From: Gracilaria caudata
Lineage: Eukaryota > Rhodophyta > Florideophyceae > Gracilariales > Gracilariaceae
NCBI GenBank assembly: GCA_030374735.1
Contig: JASCIV010000691.1
Span: 1 to 14,227 of the forward strand
Length of the DNA: 14,227 nt
Direction: 5' to 3'
Positions within the stretch are counted from its first letter, which is position 1. Every line of letters starts with the position of its first letter. Both the position numbers and the translations under genes were made by a program. The notes under the pieces are model-generated. The model searched no databases and was not told where the DNA came from. It saw nothing but the letters and a program-made list of their open reading frames with translations. This document shows, piece by piece, positions 1 to 9,299 of the stretch.

Positions 1-1857
1 CCAGAATATGCAATAATTGGCAATGCCCGTAGAACTGAAGAGGATCGTGCTCGGAAGTACATATTGGGAATGCTTGACAAAGTATTGTTTCGAAAGCCTG
101 GTAGAATAACAGCAGCTCAAGTTTCAGGCTCTCTCAATAAACGCAGCGTTCTTCGATCTCCATACGAGGCCTTTTCTACTGGACTTTTAGAGAATGGGTA
201 GGAACAAGTACAAGGGGGGCAATCCTTGTCTGCCATAGTGAAGAGAGGTCTTGTACAGGCTAGATGTAATCCACGGCTTTTAACAACTGTCGACGGTATT
301 GCAGCCTTCAGAAATGGGAAAGAATTTGAAATTGCGGTTGTGGAATGTAAGACGCATCACGGCGATGCTTTGATGGAGTCTCGGTGTCTAGGAAACCAAT
401 TACTGCCTAGTAGGTACATCGCAATTCATATCAATGAGGAGGACATCGACTGGGCTTCAGAAGCGGACGAGTTACCCGATCACGTAATGGTTCCCTCAAG
501 CATACAGACATTGATCAAATACGTTCCATTCCCTCAACATAGAGTTCAATTCTTGCATCACGCTGCTGTATACGGGTTGCGAAGGGTACTATATGCTGTC
601 GCAGGACCAAATGGATTCGAGTACGTAGTTGATCTGCACTTCAGTGACAGTGATCGCCTCACTACTGCTCTGAGTCTTACGATATCTTCCGTTCTAGAAG
701 ACGGTGGGAACGATTTGTTTGATCCCGAATTACGACTGCCAGATGACGTAGAACAACGTTTGTACTTTCAGAACCGCCAGAGCAGGAGGTTGCACAACGC
801 ACTTGCTCAATTCACAATGCGGCAAGCATTGCGAACGTATGAGCCTCTACCGGAAGCAAAATATATCAGGCCGACCGCCGTTCGATGTTGGAATGAAATT
901 GGGAAGACAGGAACAGACACCGTTTCTAGACAGGTTGAAGAAATCTTCCCAGATAGAGTGAAGACTTTGGGAGGAATTTCTAAGGTTTCACACAGCCAAT
1001 AATCTGTTCTTCTTGTTAACTCTTTATACTGCTGGAGCTTGTGCATACAATTGCTCATTTATGTGACAAAACTGCTTCCCGTTTGAGGAACAAATTGACC
1101 AGAACTGGTTTCTACAAAGTCAGGAGGCTTATGTCACGGAGGTCCGGAATGCACACTTTCGTGAAAGATGTTCTTTTGGACTACGATATGCCGAAGCCTT
1201 CAAGAATATCATTTTCTGTGAAAGGACTCCAGAAATTGAAGCCCCACATCGTTCCAGATAACGTCAGACTTGGGCCCACAATATCCTCACAACGCCTACA
1301 AAAAAAGTCCTACAAGACGTACAGCTTTGAGATACTTCTACACCGAGAAGGGACGGCAATTAAGACGATTAAATGAACATGTTCCGGTTATTTTTGCATC
1401 TTCAGCTGGCGCCCGTAGAAATGAAAAACAATGTTGGGTATGTGTGCCGACCGGCAAACCAGGTGACAGCACTGTTGCAAATCAATCGAGAGGAAGGCCA
1501 AAAACAGTATGTCTCAGATGCTATGGTGCGTACTTGTGCACAGCTCGGAAGTACGTCAAAAACTAACATGGGGGTATATATTTAGCACGCAGGTCATGTT
1601 TCGATTACTTTCATACTTCAAGGCGCCTTCAGAAACAGGTGTATGTCTTACGTACCAAAAGTGATCAGGGGCACAAGGACGAAGTGGAGAAATGCTCTGA
1701 TGTAGCTGATTCTACCTCTTCGCAGGGAGAGAAACAGGTTCAGGAAGGAAGAGAACAACCTAAATCAGGAGATGAAGCAATTGAGAGGATTTCCAACTCT
1801 AGTGAAGAATACAAGAAACGTCTGAGGCCAAGGAATATTTCAAAAGATACCAAATAA
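1..1857 (+). pseudogene. Decayed mobile-element gene: PD-(D/E)XK-like nuclease core plus PiggyBac-like C-terminal region, 5'-truncated by the window edge
   Basis: Frame 1 is open from base 1 apart from a TAG at 199-201. It carries a nuclease-like core: Asp in TVDGIAAF (292-294), then VVECKT (Glu 343-345, Lys 349-351), then VQFLHHAAVYGLRRVLYAVAG, which has the spacing of a PD-(D/E)XK enzyme. WNEIGKTGTDTVSR follows at 889-930 and resembles the PiggyBac G-G-x-D region. Near 975 the frame shifts to frame 2 (LRFHTANNLFFLLTLYTAG, TGA at 1064, TAA at 1259), then returns to frame 1 near 1263. The tail has CWVC (1432-1443), VCLRC (1507-1521), a further Cys at 1537 and, after a TAA at 1564-1566, SCFDYFHT (1594-1617). 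This spacing matches the zinc finger that ends PiggyBac-type proteins. A charged Glu/Lys-rich tail runs to the TAA at 1857. I recall multicopy proteins of this kind in oomycetes and algae but could not verify that. At least two frameshifts and several stops make it non-functional. Whether it moved by a nuclease or a DDE mechanism is not known. Confidence 0.6.
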
Positions 1858-4800
1858 TGCATGGATTCCTTAAGTCGCGCAAAACCTTTACTAGATGTAT
1901 CATGTTAAACTTGAAACTGCACAGCGCGTATTTATCCTTTTCTCTTTCACTTCGTTGTGTATTTGTCTAAATAGTTTTCTGGCAGGGTGTAACTTTGATA
2001 TTCTATAGAAGATCTTGTTCTGTACGAACGTAGTTTTGAAATGTAGATTTTCTTTTGAATTTCTTCTCAAAATATTCTTGGCTTACTGAAAACTGGTACG
2101 TTGGTGAGACGTGATGTTTTGTGGATTGCACAAAACTTATTAACTTGCTGTAAGGAGTTTGTTGTACATGGAAGAGATCTTCTTCATTTGGAATAGGCTC
2201 TCTTTCAATTCGAAGAGGTGCTTTTCCAAAAAAGTGGAAGAGAATTGCTTTGAAAAGTCTGTGACAGGGCCAAATCGAGGCCTAAAGCTTCCCACGCATA
2301 TCTTTGGAACTACTCAACCCCGTTTTAATGTAAACATTGCACGTGAAAGCTCTTATTTGAGATGCTCAATATGCACTTTATTTGAAATACAAAGGTGAAG
2401 CATGTGAGGAATAGTGGCAGTTTCAAAAAGGCGTTTTGTGCATTTTCAGACCTATTCCATGTCCACCCGACAAGGGTTAAGGCACATTGGCACTCCCCGC
2501 AATGCATACCTTGTACTCAGTCGTGCGCTGCTCATGGCCAGACTTACACTGTTCTGAAACCCACACTGGGGATCGCAATTACATTTCGCAATACACGTTG
2601 TGTAGTGGCGCAGGGCGTACTGCTTGTTGACCCCTGCAAGTGGTTCCGTGGGAGAAACATTAGGTCCAGACGGTGGGATATGAAGCGTAAGAGTTGCAGA
2701 TATACGTCACTCTTCGTCGTGGCCTGTGGTGTTATAATCCAACGGAGACGGAGATCGTGCTTCGCCTGAGTTGGTGCAGAGTTCAAGCTCTTGAATTGAT
2801 TCGGCTTCACACAATAGATGTGAACTGTTCATCTTAATGTGGTGGCAAAGAAAGAATGTAGCAAAGGGTGGTGCATTTTTTTGGACCGTTTGGGGAAAAG
2901 CCGGTTGGGCCGTGCACTTGCGTTGCCATTATCAGTCCGCAAGGTTTTGAAAATTTTAGAGGCAGGCTTTCTTTTGCTTGATTCTCTTACAGTGGTTTTT
3001 GGTATCTTGAAGACCGTTTTGCCAGCTTTTTTAGCTTAAAAGTGCCTTGTTTGCCTCTCTTTCTTCGTGACATTACCTCCACGTCGATGAACTAATAGTA
3101 TGGAGTGCTAGTGTGATTCTGACCGAGTCGCAGCTTCTGAAATGGAGTAGTGCAGTTTTGGCGAAGCAAATTGTGTGTAAAAGTCTCTTGTTTTTGTTGA
3201 ATTTTCGTTAATTTGAAGCTTCAATTTTTTGCTCGATTCTGTACTTGAAGTTAATTGCTTACGGTTTTTGACAGGTTTTTGGAGGTACCTTTTACAGCTT
3301 TGTTACCTTTCTTCTACCTACTGCAATACATTCTATACCAACTGAGAACCTTCTAGGAGGTCTTACTTTTCTCGTTCAGAAAATAATGCACTTTTGGCAA
3401 GGTATCAACTGAAGCGAGGAAGAGACCCAAAACAAGCAGTTTTGGAACCATAAGATAAGATACTTGGACGTGTAATGGAGGCAACATGGTATGCAAAGCA
3501 ATATAATGGAAAACATGCATCCAGTATCACACGGAGTTCTTTTCTCAATTTCGTAAAAAAACGTCCTAACCTTGCGGACTGTTATCTCTGTTCTACGTCA
3601 GATTTATTTTAGTAACGACGACCAGGTTATGAAATGTAACTTAAAATATCTATGGTTCTGGAGCTCCATATAATGCCTTGAGGGCATCGTTGGAAAGCTC
3701 CTGATGCTCGTTTTTCAGCCATATACGCAACTCTCGGTAACCATAGTGAGTAATAGAAATGGATGGTTACACATTTGTACCCTTGCAGCCAACACTTTTG
3801 TATGCGAGCGCTATTTTTTGTTAACAATCGTCAGTACGGTCCAGGAGCTTTGCATGTATTGAGGTCAGAGACAACATTACCATTGGTCGCAGCGCCGACT
3901 AATTGCATGTGAAGGGCCGAGAGGGAGCTCTTTCAGAAGGGCAAGACTGAATATGATTGAACACATATTAACCTGCTTACACTACTGTAAACACAGTGTT
4001 GTTGTTTCTTGACACCTTAGGGTGTACGACGGGGACTCCTGTGACTTGTGTTGCCACCCGCGAGAGCATGCCACACCAAGGCGCTTGGTGCTCGCTCCCC
4101 GCCATGTGTGGTCTTGTGCCAACGCTATTTTAGCCCTTATCCTCGACTTCCTCCATCGTGCCCCAAAAACATGGTCCCAATCACTACGAAGGTACAGTAT
4201 AACACTTCAGCTACCTGACTTTAACCTCCCTACAATGTTCTTCACGATGCGACGTACACGGGCTACCGCCATGTCTATTTACGGCTGATAAGGACAAAAG
4301 TTTTAGCGAAAAATAAATTTTATTCAATTGAAAGAGCGGGAGCATGCGGAAATTCAACATTTGAGGCTTAAACCATATTTCAAACAAAACATGTTCAAGT
4401 TTTTTGAAACGATAATTCACAGATTCGGCTTTGCTGTAAAGTTCTAAACAAAACTTTTATAGAAAAATAAGAATCAATGAGAGTAGTTCCTCAGCGAGGC
4501 AGATTCGGTTTTAATGTCAGAGACAAACAATTTGTTTTAAAAGACAATTAAAGAGCCTACAACGTACGAGTAAGATAGAAATGAAGAACAGGATATCCAA
4601 AATGTAGAAGAAGATAAATGCAAAAGAAGAATATTGAATTGTGATAGCTTATTCCACGCATTAATATGTCCAGTAATTTCAATGCTTACATTTTGGAAGC
4701 GGCTACACAGAACACATGATGTGTGCCTCGGTTTCTCCCTTAAGCAAAACATTTCACCAAAAAGATTTACTTTGTTCCAATCACGATTACCAATCTAACT

Positions 4801-4955
4801 TAAGGGTTTTCGTTTTTGCAAAAATAACTTGAACAAGTGTTCATCTTCCATTTCAGGCTACGCAGTAAAAAAACAACCCCCGAGAATTGTAGAAAATTAT
4901 ACTATGCAATATAGTTCAAATCATAATTCACATACTTCTAAAATTTCTATTAGCA
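1858..4955. other. Long non-coding stretch with no supported gene
   Basis: About 3.1 kb in which I could not support any gene. Open frames are at most about 125 codons, show no recognisable domain and often overlap in several frames. Examples are 2395-2769, a small Lys/Leu-rich frame at 2839-3039, and 4022-4288. Parts are T-rich (2000-2100, 3150-3310). I found no tRNA T-arm signature and no spliceosomal RNA sequence. One possible nested hairpin lies at 3650-3746 and is listed separately. A small expressed gene with many introns could be missed by eye. Confidence 0.55.
3650..3746 (+). repeat. Nested inverted repeats, possible structured RNA or foldback remnant
   Basis: Three nested arm pairs are visible. 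The outer pair is CTATGGTT (3650-3657) with AACCATAG (3739-3746). The middle pair is GGAGCT (3660-3665) with AGCTCC (3696-3701). The inner pair is ATGCC (3673-3677) with GGCAT (3683-3687), leaving a 5-nt loop. Each pair is short, so coincidence is possible. The correct nesting is what makes it worth listing. It matches no RNA family I recognise. Confidence 0.2.
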
Positions 4956-5859
4956 TTATCCAACCAATTCAAATTCATCTGTGTTCTGTCCTCCATGTGC
5001 ATAAGATTCAGCAGAGGCTCTGAGACGAACAAAAACTACAACTGCTCCGCAGGCCCACCTTAGATTATAAGAATCAATGCGACTTTCCACTGCAAACGGT
5101 AAAGGAATTTTCGTAATCGAAACAACTTTGTCCTTACTGTACTCCCTTAAATTCTTCAACGCCGTCTCAAAGCCCAACAGTTCCGGATGAAATGATGTAT
5201 AGTCTTGAGTTGTATCCGATAACCATTTTGAGTGCAGTATCTCGACATTAACCATAGAACGGGGCCAATGTACCTTCAACTGAAGAAACCTGTTTTCATC
5301 TATTATTTCCATAGAAAAACAGCCCCTTTGAACTCCAGATGGCAGATTGACGGCAACACTAACTCTCTTGGTAGTAGAACTCGGTTCAATTTATTCAGAA
5401 ATCAAGAAAAATGGCCTCCAATTTATCAGCTCGTACGTCAACCAGCGATTTTCTTTTTCTGAAGTGAAATCATCCCCGCCTGAGCCATCCTGTCCCACAG
5501 AAGCCAGACCAAGATCATTGGATGCAGATCGCTGGTCTCGATTATTTTCTACATTATTTCGTGGATTTAAAGCAGAACTGTCTCTGGCTAACATCATAAT
5601 CATAAGTTAGATTTAGGAAACTTATGTCGAGGCGAGTTAACAACTTACCTCTGTCTTCTGCGATTTTCTTCTTCACCCGATTGTAGCAACTTCGAAAAGT
5701 GCTGCGCTTGTGTTCTTGAAACAATGGCTCAGAGCGCCATACAGTCTCAGCTCTCTCGGTACCGCTAAGAATGCCTGTCAGCAACTTCATTCGAAGAAGC
5801 TTAACTGCGTGAGAGTTGACATGTAGCCTTTTCTTCTTCTGCTTTTTAGTTGATGGCAT
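4956..5859 (-). CDS. Spliced gene of unknown function: basic N-terminal domain plus beta-rich CS/Hsp20-like domain
   Basis: The ATG is at 5859 (MPSTKKQKKKRL...). Exon 1 (5859-5649) encodes a basic segment, HAVKLLRMKLLTG, then ETVWRSEPLFQEHKRSTFRS and NRVKKKI. It resembles small Leu/Arg-rich domains I recall in multicopy algal proteins. A 61-nt intron (5648-5588) follows. Exon 2 encodes a Ser/Asn/Asp-rich linker, then from about 5363 VSVAVNLPSGVQ, FLQLKVHWPRSMVNVEILH, VVSITKIPLPF and VVFVRLRA, ending at 4956. Alternating hydrophobic strands and a WP turn suggest a CS/Hsp20-type sandwich, which is inference. An in-frame TAA at 5393-5391 splits exon 2, while the frame on both sides is the same. 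Either the copy has one nonsense mutation, or an in-frame 57-nt intron (5436-5380, GTACGA...CCGAG) removes the stop. A CT-rich leader on the coding strand lies just upstream (about 5890-5975). Cellular role is unknown. Confidence 0.55.
5588..5648 (-). other. Spliceosomal intron, 61 nt
   Basis: On the minus strand the donor reads AGAG|GTAAGTT and the acceptor GATGTTAG|CC. A CTAAC branch-point consensus lies about 20 nt before the acceptor. Splicing joins the AGA G codon boundary to CC and restores an Ala codon, so the frame passes from the basic exon into the Ser/Asn-rich exon. Without splicing, exon 1 runs into a stop after about 30 unrelated codons. This is the clearest intron in the window. 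Confidence 0.75.
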
Positions 5860-7422
5860 AGTTGCAAAGCTACTCAAGAATGGAAGGTACTTCAGTGTTT
5901 GAATAAGGGAGGAAGAGAGGAGGTGAGTACTTGGGACGAGGAAGAAAGCAAGTGAGAGGAGAAAATGAAACTGCGGTTTAAGTACACGACAATTGCCGGC
6001 ATTGCGAAGAAGCTATGCATGATTACCAACATGAATCAAAGTTCCGAGAGTTAGGTCTGCCATATATTCATACAACTTTTTTTGATTCACCATCAGGTAC
6101 AAAACTGATGAAAACAAGAAGTTCAAAGGGACTTGTTTGAATTTGTCAGGTCTGAATTTGGTCTGTAACGTTTTTTTTGACAGATTGTGCCATATCACAT
6201 GCTCAATGTTTAATTGAGGTCTAGTTCTCAAGGAATCAGAAACATATGCTAATCTGTGCGCTAATCTGGGCATCACTCTTGGGTTCTTGGTCCTAGGATT
6301 GTGTTCGAAACTAAGATGGCATGTCCGAGGTTACATGATACTCAACACGAGTCTTGAGACCATTACTAGACTATCAAAATTAGAATTAAGTTGACTCGTA
6401 TTAGCAGTCAGAGAAACTCTTTAATCTTCTCCTCAATTTTTTCTACGAATATTCGCGAAGGTATCGAACGAGTTCGTGAAATTCCCCGCATATTCGTTTT
6501 TGCAAGTCGATTATCACACGCTATTCCTACGAGACAAATCAGGGGCAGTGTATATTCCGTCTCATCTCGCTTTGTGTTTTACGTGAGCAGAAAATCAGAA
6601 ATACCTAGTCTCTGTTGAATTAGCTACATGAATTATAAGAATGCGAATATTCGTGAGAGAGCGAATATTCTGCGAGTTAAATTTGCTTTATAACCTTTTC
6701 GTTTAAGCTACCTGTTAGATTGAGATATGTACAGAAACGAGCTCTTCGAGTACGTCCGGAACAAGAGAGCATTGCTTCAGTACCTTCTTAGCTGAGTGCT
6801 TAAACTTGCGCTTTATTCTACACTTCCCGAAGATTTTTTGTGTTCGCGAACCAGGAAACGCTCCGCGTCGACGTAACACAAAAACATGGGGTTTAGAATC
6901 CCAGAAGCAACATTTAATGACTCAAGACTGTATCGTACAAGATTAATCATATCTTGTGAGATTAGTTACAAATTCTCAAAGAGATGTTGATTTTGAATTT
7001 TCTAAGTTCATATACATTTGTAGCTATATTAAAATTGAAGAATGTTCGCGAACGTTCGCGAACATTCGCAAACATTCTCTGGGTTAGCCGGAAATTAATA
7101 TTCTATCAAGAATACCGATACTGGAACGTCCGCGCGTTATTAATATCTTGTATACAGGAGTTTTGCACGTGACAAATTCGCATTTGCATGTGGCACGTGA
7201 AAGTAGACAACTAGTCCAAAATTAAATCTATGAAGCAGTGTCTCCCCAAATTCTGTACATGACGTAATGAACGTTGTCAGCAATCATTTTGAGGTGTAAC
7301 TGTGTTTTTTTCATTACATATTGACGTGAGACCGATCAGTCCTTTCATACAACGTGACGTTCACCCCTTTTAGATCCCATGAATGGCAGTGAATTTATTT
7401 ACTAATGATCAAATTTTTTTAA
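5860..7422. other. Non-coding interval with a palindrome and GAATATTCG motifs
   Basis: No gene is supported across about 1.56 kb. The side next to the minus-strand gene is purine-rich on the plus strand (5900-5975) and probably contains that gene's leader or promoter. From about 6440 to 7080 there are repeated palindromic motifs: CGAATATTCG at 6446-6455, GCGAATATTC at 6643-6652 and again at 6661-6670, and a long perfect palindrome at 7040-7067. A short inverted pair, GTAATGAA (7264-7271) and TTCATTAC (7310-7317), precedes the transposase relic. These could be parts of terminal or subterminal repeats of a transposon, but no pair of ends with a target duplication could be fixed. Confidence 0.4.
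7040..7067. repeat. Perfect 28-nt palindrome built from TTCGCGAA units
   Basis: The two halves meet at the central AACGTT, and the sequence equals its own reverse complement over all 28 bases. Two TTCGCGAA cores sit inside it, and a further half-unit, TTCGCAAACATTC, follows at once. A perfect palindrome of this length is very unlikely by chance. Possible roles are a dimeric protein-binding site, a foldback transposon end or a replication hairpin. No role is shown. Confidence 0.8.
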
Positions 7423-8437
7423 GAAGAAGAACCTACTGTAGCGCGCAAAAACCACAATACTTTCAGATATACCCTACACACCTCGCGGACTTGCGAATCG
7501 TTGCTTAACGTTCATGAGAAGCAAACCGTCGTCGACGCGATGGAACAGCGTCGGGAAATGATTCTTGCCACCGAAATTCGAACGATGTCATCTCGAATTA
7601 TTCGGAGACGTATTGATTTTCACAACAAATACCACATGCGGAGGTTCAGAGCTTCCTCTGGGGTGGATCATAATGTCGTGGCCATGTTGTGGACAAAAGT
7701 TTTTTCAAAACTTCCGCCACATGCTGAGGTAAAGCACATCCTGTGGGCACTTCTGCTGCTAAAAATGTATGACACAGAACATGTTAATGCTTCATTATGC
7801 AACGTGGACGAAAAAACATTTCGCAAATGGTCGTTGATCGTCATCAAAGCCTTTTCTGAGTTAAACACAGTACGTTAGAAGACTTCAACCTAACTCGTGT
7901 TTTCCGAACTAACAATTTAAAGATTTACTTTGAGAAATGCATGAGTTTGGAACACTTTTCCACTGTCATATGAGCATTGATGGTGTTGATTTTCGCATTA
8001 ACGAGCCAAAGCCGTTTAGCGAGGACTGGTACTCTCATAAGTTCAAAAGCGCTGGTTTGCGGTGTGAGTTTGGTTTGAATTTATTTCGAAACGAAATCAA
8101 CAGGATCAACGGGCCATTTCCGTGCGGAAAGTATCCCGACGACAAGATCTTTAAAGGAAAGCTGATTGCCCTTCTTTCAAACGATGAAAAGGTCTTGACG
8201 GACAATGATTATCAGTGTACGGCATGTGTTACTCCCGAAACTGTGCCTGATTATGCGCAGAATGTGCATAGCTGGTTAAGAGCCAGACATGAATAATTTC
8301 ATTCTCGTCTAAAACAGTTCGCTGCGCTGGATTAATGTTTTCGTCACAAGAAGGAGTCTCATTGGCGATTTGCTTTTGCCATATCCAATATCATTCAGAT
8401 ATCATTTGATAGTGGGGAAACTATATTTGAGAGCTAG
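7423..8437 (+). pseudogene. Decayed PIF/Harbinger-type (IS5-like) DDE transposase
   Basis: This protein would cut and rejoin transposon ends in the nucleus. The frame opens at 7423. The first ATG of the conserved part is at 7540 (MEQRREMILATEIRTMSS), and a helical N-terminal region reaches 7869. A likely 53-nt intron (7870-7922) follows. The catalytic part then reads SIDGVDFRINEP (first Asp 7979-7981), WYSHKFKSAGLRCEFGL, NGPFPCGKYPDDKIF, VLTDNDYQC (second Asp) and RARHE (Glu 8291-8293). These are the D, D and E signatures of the family, although the usual G after DN is a D here. A TAA follows the Glu directly, yet the same frame continues as FHSRLKQFAALD, TAA at 8333-8335, then FRHKKESHWRFAFAISNI to a stop at 8435-8437. 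A one-base shift near 7935 also separates the halves. The partner Myb-like gene of Harbinger elements is not seen. The element is dead but recognisable. Confidence 0.75.
7870..7922 (+). other. Probable 53-nt intron inside the Harbinger transposase relic
   Basis: The donor is ACA|GTACGT and the acceptor TTTAAAG|ATTT. CTAAC at 7909-7913 is well placed as a branch point. Removing it brings the first half (...AFSELNT) next to IYFEKC and the SIDGVDF motif at about the distance usual in this family. Size and signals agree with the intron at 5588-5648. Confidence 0.5.
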
Positions 8438-8946
8438 TTTTGTGAGATTATGTCGTTGAATTTATAGTGTATATGATCTTAGTCTACATTGGTTTTACTG
8501 TTTTTTCTTTTCTTAAAGCTTGGACCAAGTATGTCTTATGAATTTTGTTACGGGGCTCCTTAACATTACAAGCATCGTCTTGATTCTTAACACTTCTTTG
8601 TGTACCAGTTGATTTCGTTGCCAGCGTTTACAACGACATAACGTTCTCACCCTTTTTCCTACTGCACAGACACAATACTAAAACGTTGGTTCGTGAACTA
8701 AATATGAACAGCATACTTCTGAATCAGTTTTCTGTTCAATGCTGTATTCGTGTTTATTTGCCGAGTTACAAAATGGTTCACCTAGAGAAAACTATCTGTT
8801 TAGCACATGTTAAATATTCATTTTGCTCTGTGAAGGGTAGAATGCATGATTATACATCTTTTCGCTCTCAGATGCCAAATGCAAATACAACCCTACGAGT
8901 TTTACTAAACAAATGTATCTGGATGTTTTAGTGTCCTTCCCGCAGG
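8438..8946. other. AT-rich spacer with no supported gene
   Basis: Nothing recognisable follows the transposase relic. The open frame at 8686-8931 has no domain signal. The right end (TACTAAAC near 8905, then a pyrimidine run ending TTCCCGCAG at 8946) would serve as a 3' splice site if the GC-rich patch to its right were an exon. The left part may include the 3' end of the Harbinger element, but no terminal inverted repeat was found. Confidence 0.4.
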
Positions 8947-9290
8947 CTCCGGGCACCGGACACCCCCGGTGCGCACCGCCGCTCACATCACCGGTCTCGA
9001 TGCCGGCCGACGCTCACCGCTCTCGACGACGGTTGCTGCTCACATCACCGCTCTCGACGCCGGCAGCTGCTGCTATCCCGTTCCCACCGCCTCGCGCACC
9101 TTACATTGCCACTCACAGCCGCATGCCGCGACCTACCGCTGCCCCCATCGAGGCTCCCGCTCGTTCTCGTACTTTCTCCGGTGGCTGCGTGCTGCGCTCC
9201 AATCATAACGAAGGTATTGCAACACTAAAAGATGCAGTTCATCGCCAAATATCGAGTCTCCAAACGCCCGTTTCTGCGTACGCCTTGTAA
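8947..9290 (+). other. GC-rich patch with imperfect repeats and a Pro/Ala/Arg-rich open frame
   Basis: This stretch is far richer in C and G than the AT-rich DNA around it, most strongly up to about 9200. GCTCACATCACCGGTCTCGA (8981-9000) returns as GCTCACATCACCGCTCTCGA (from 9038), with a shortened version between them (GCTCACCGCTCTCGACGACG, from about 9012). The plus strand is open in one frame to 9290 (TSPVSMPADAHRSRRRL, then TSPLSTPAAAAIPFPPPRAP), giving a low-complexity Pro/Ala/Arg-rich peptide. A good splice acceptor ends at 8946. It could be a disordered exon, a minisatellite or an inserted fragment. The minus strand has many stops here. No function can be assigned. Confidence 0.35.
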
Positions 9291-9299
9291 TTTAGATGG

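Noticed and set aside
807..1058. Minus-strand open frame opposite the nuclease-element relic
   Set aside because: It overlaps the recognisable plus-strand WNEIG...DTVSR segment and has no domain of its own, so it is a shadow frame.
2395..2810. Overlapping open frames on both strands (plus 2395-2769, minus 2544-2810)
   Set aside because: Neither shows a motif, a credible start or neighbouring exons. Overlap on both strands with no composition signal suggests chance.
4022..4288. Plus-strand frame with CDLCCHPREH, considered as a retrotransposon zinc knuckle
   Set aside because: The Cys/His spacing does not fit a CCHC knuckle or a LINE C-terminal finger, and the rest of the frame has no reverse-transcriptase motif.
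6013..6276. Minus-strand frame upstream of the spliced gene
   Set aside because: No domain, no splice link to exon 1 at 5859, and CT-rich leader sequence lies between. Not supported as an extra exon.
7555..7590. AATTCGAAC resembling a tRNA T-arm on the minus strand
   Set aside because: It lies inside the Harbinger coding relic, and no acceptor or anticodon arm can be drawn around it.
8981..9060. Repeated 20-mers considered as a CRISPR array
   Set aside because: There are only two full copies plus one partial, with imperfect units and related spacers in eukaryotic DNA, so it is a minisatellite-like repeat at most.
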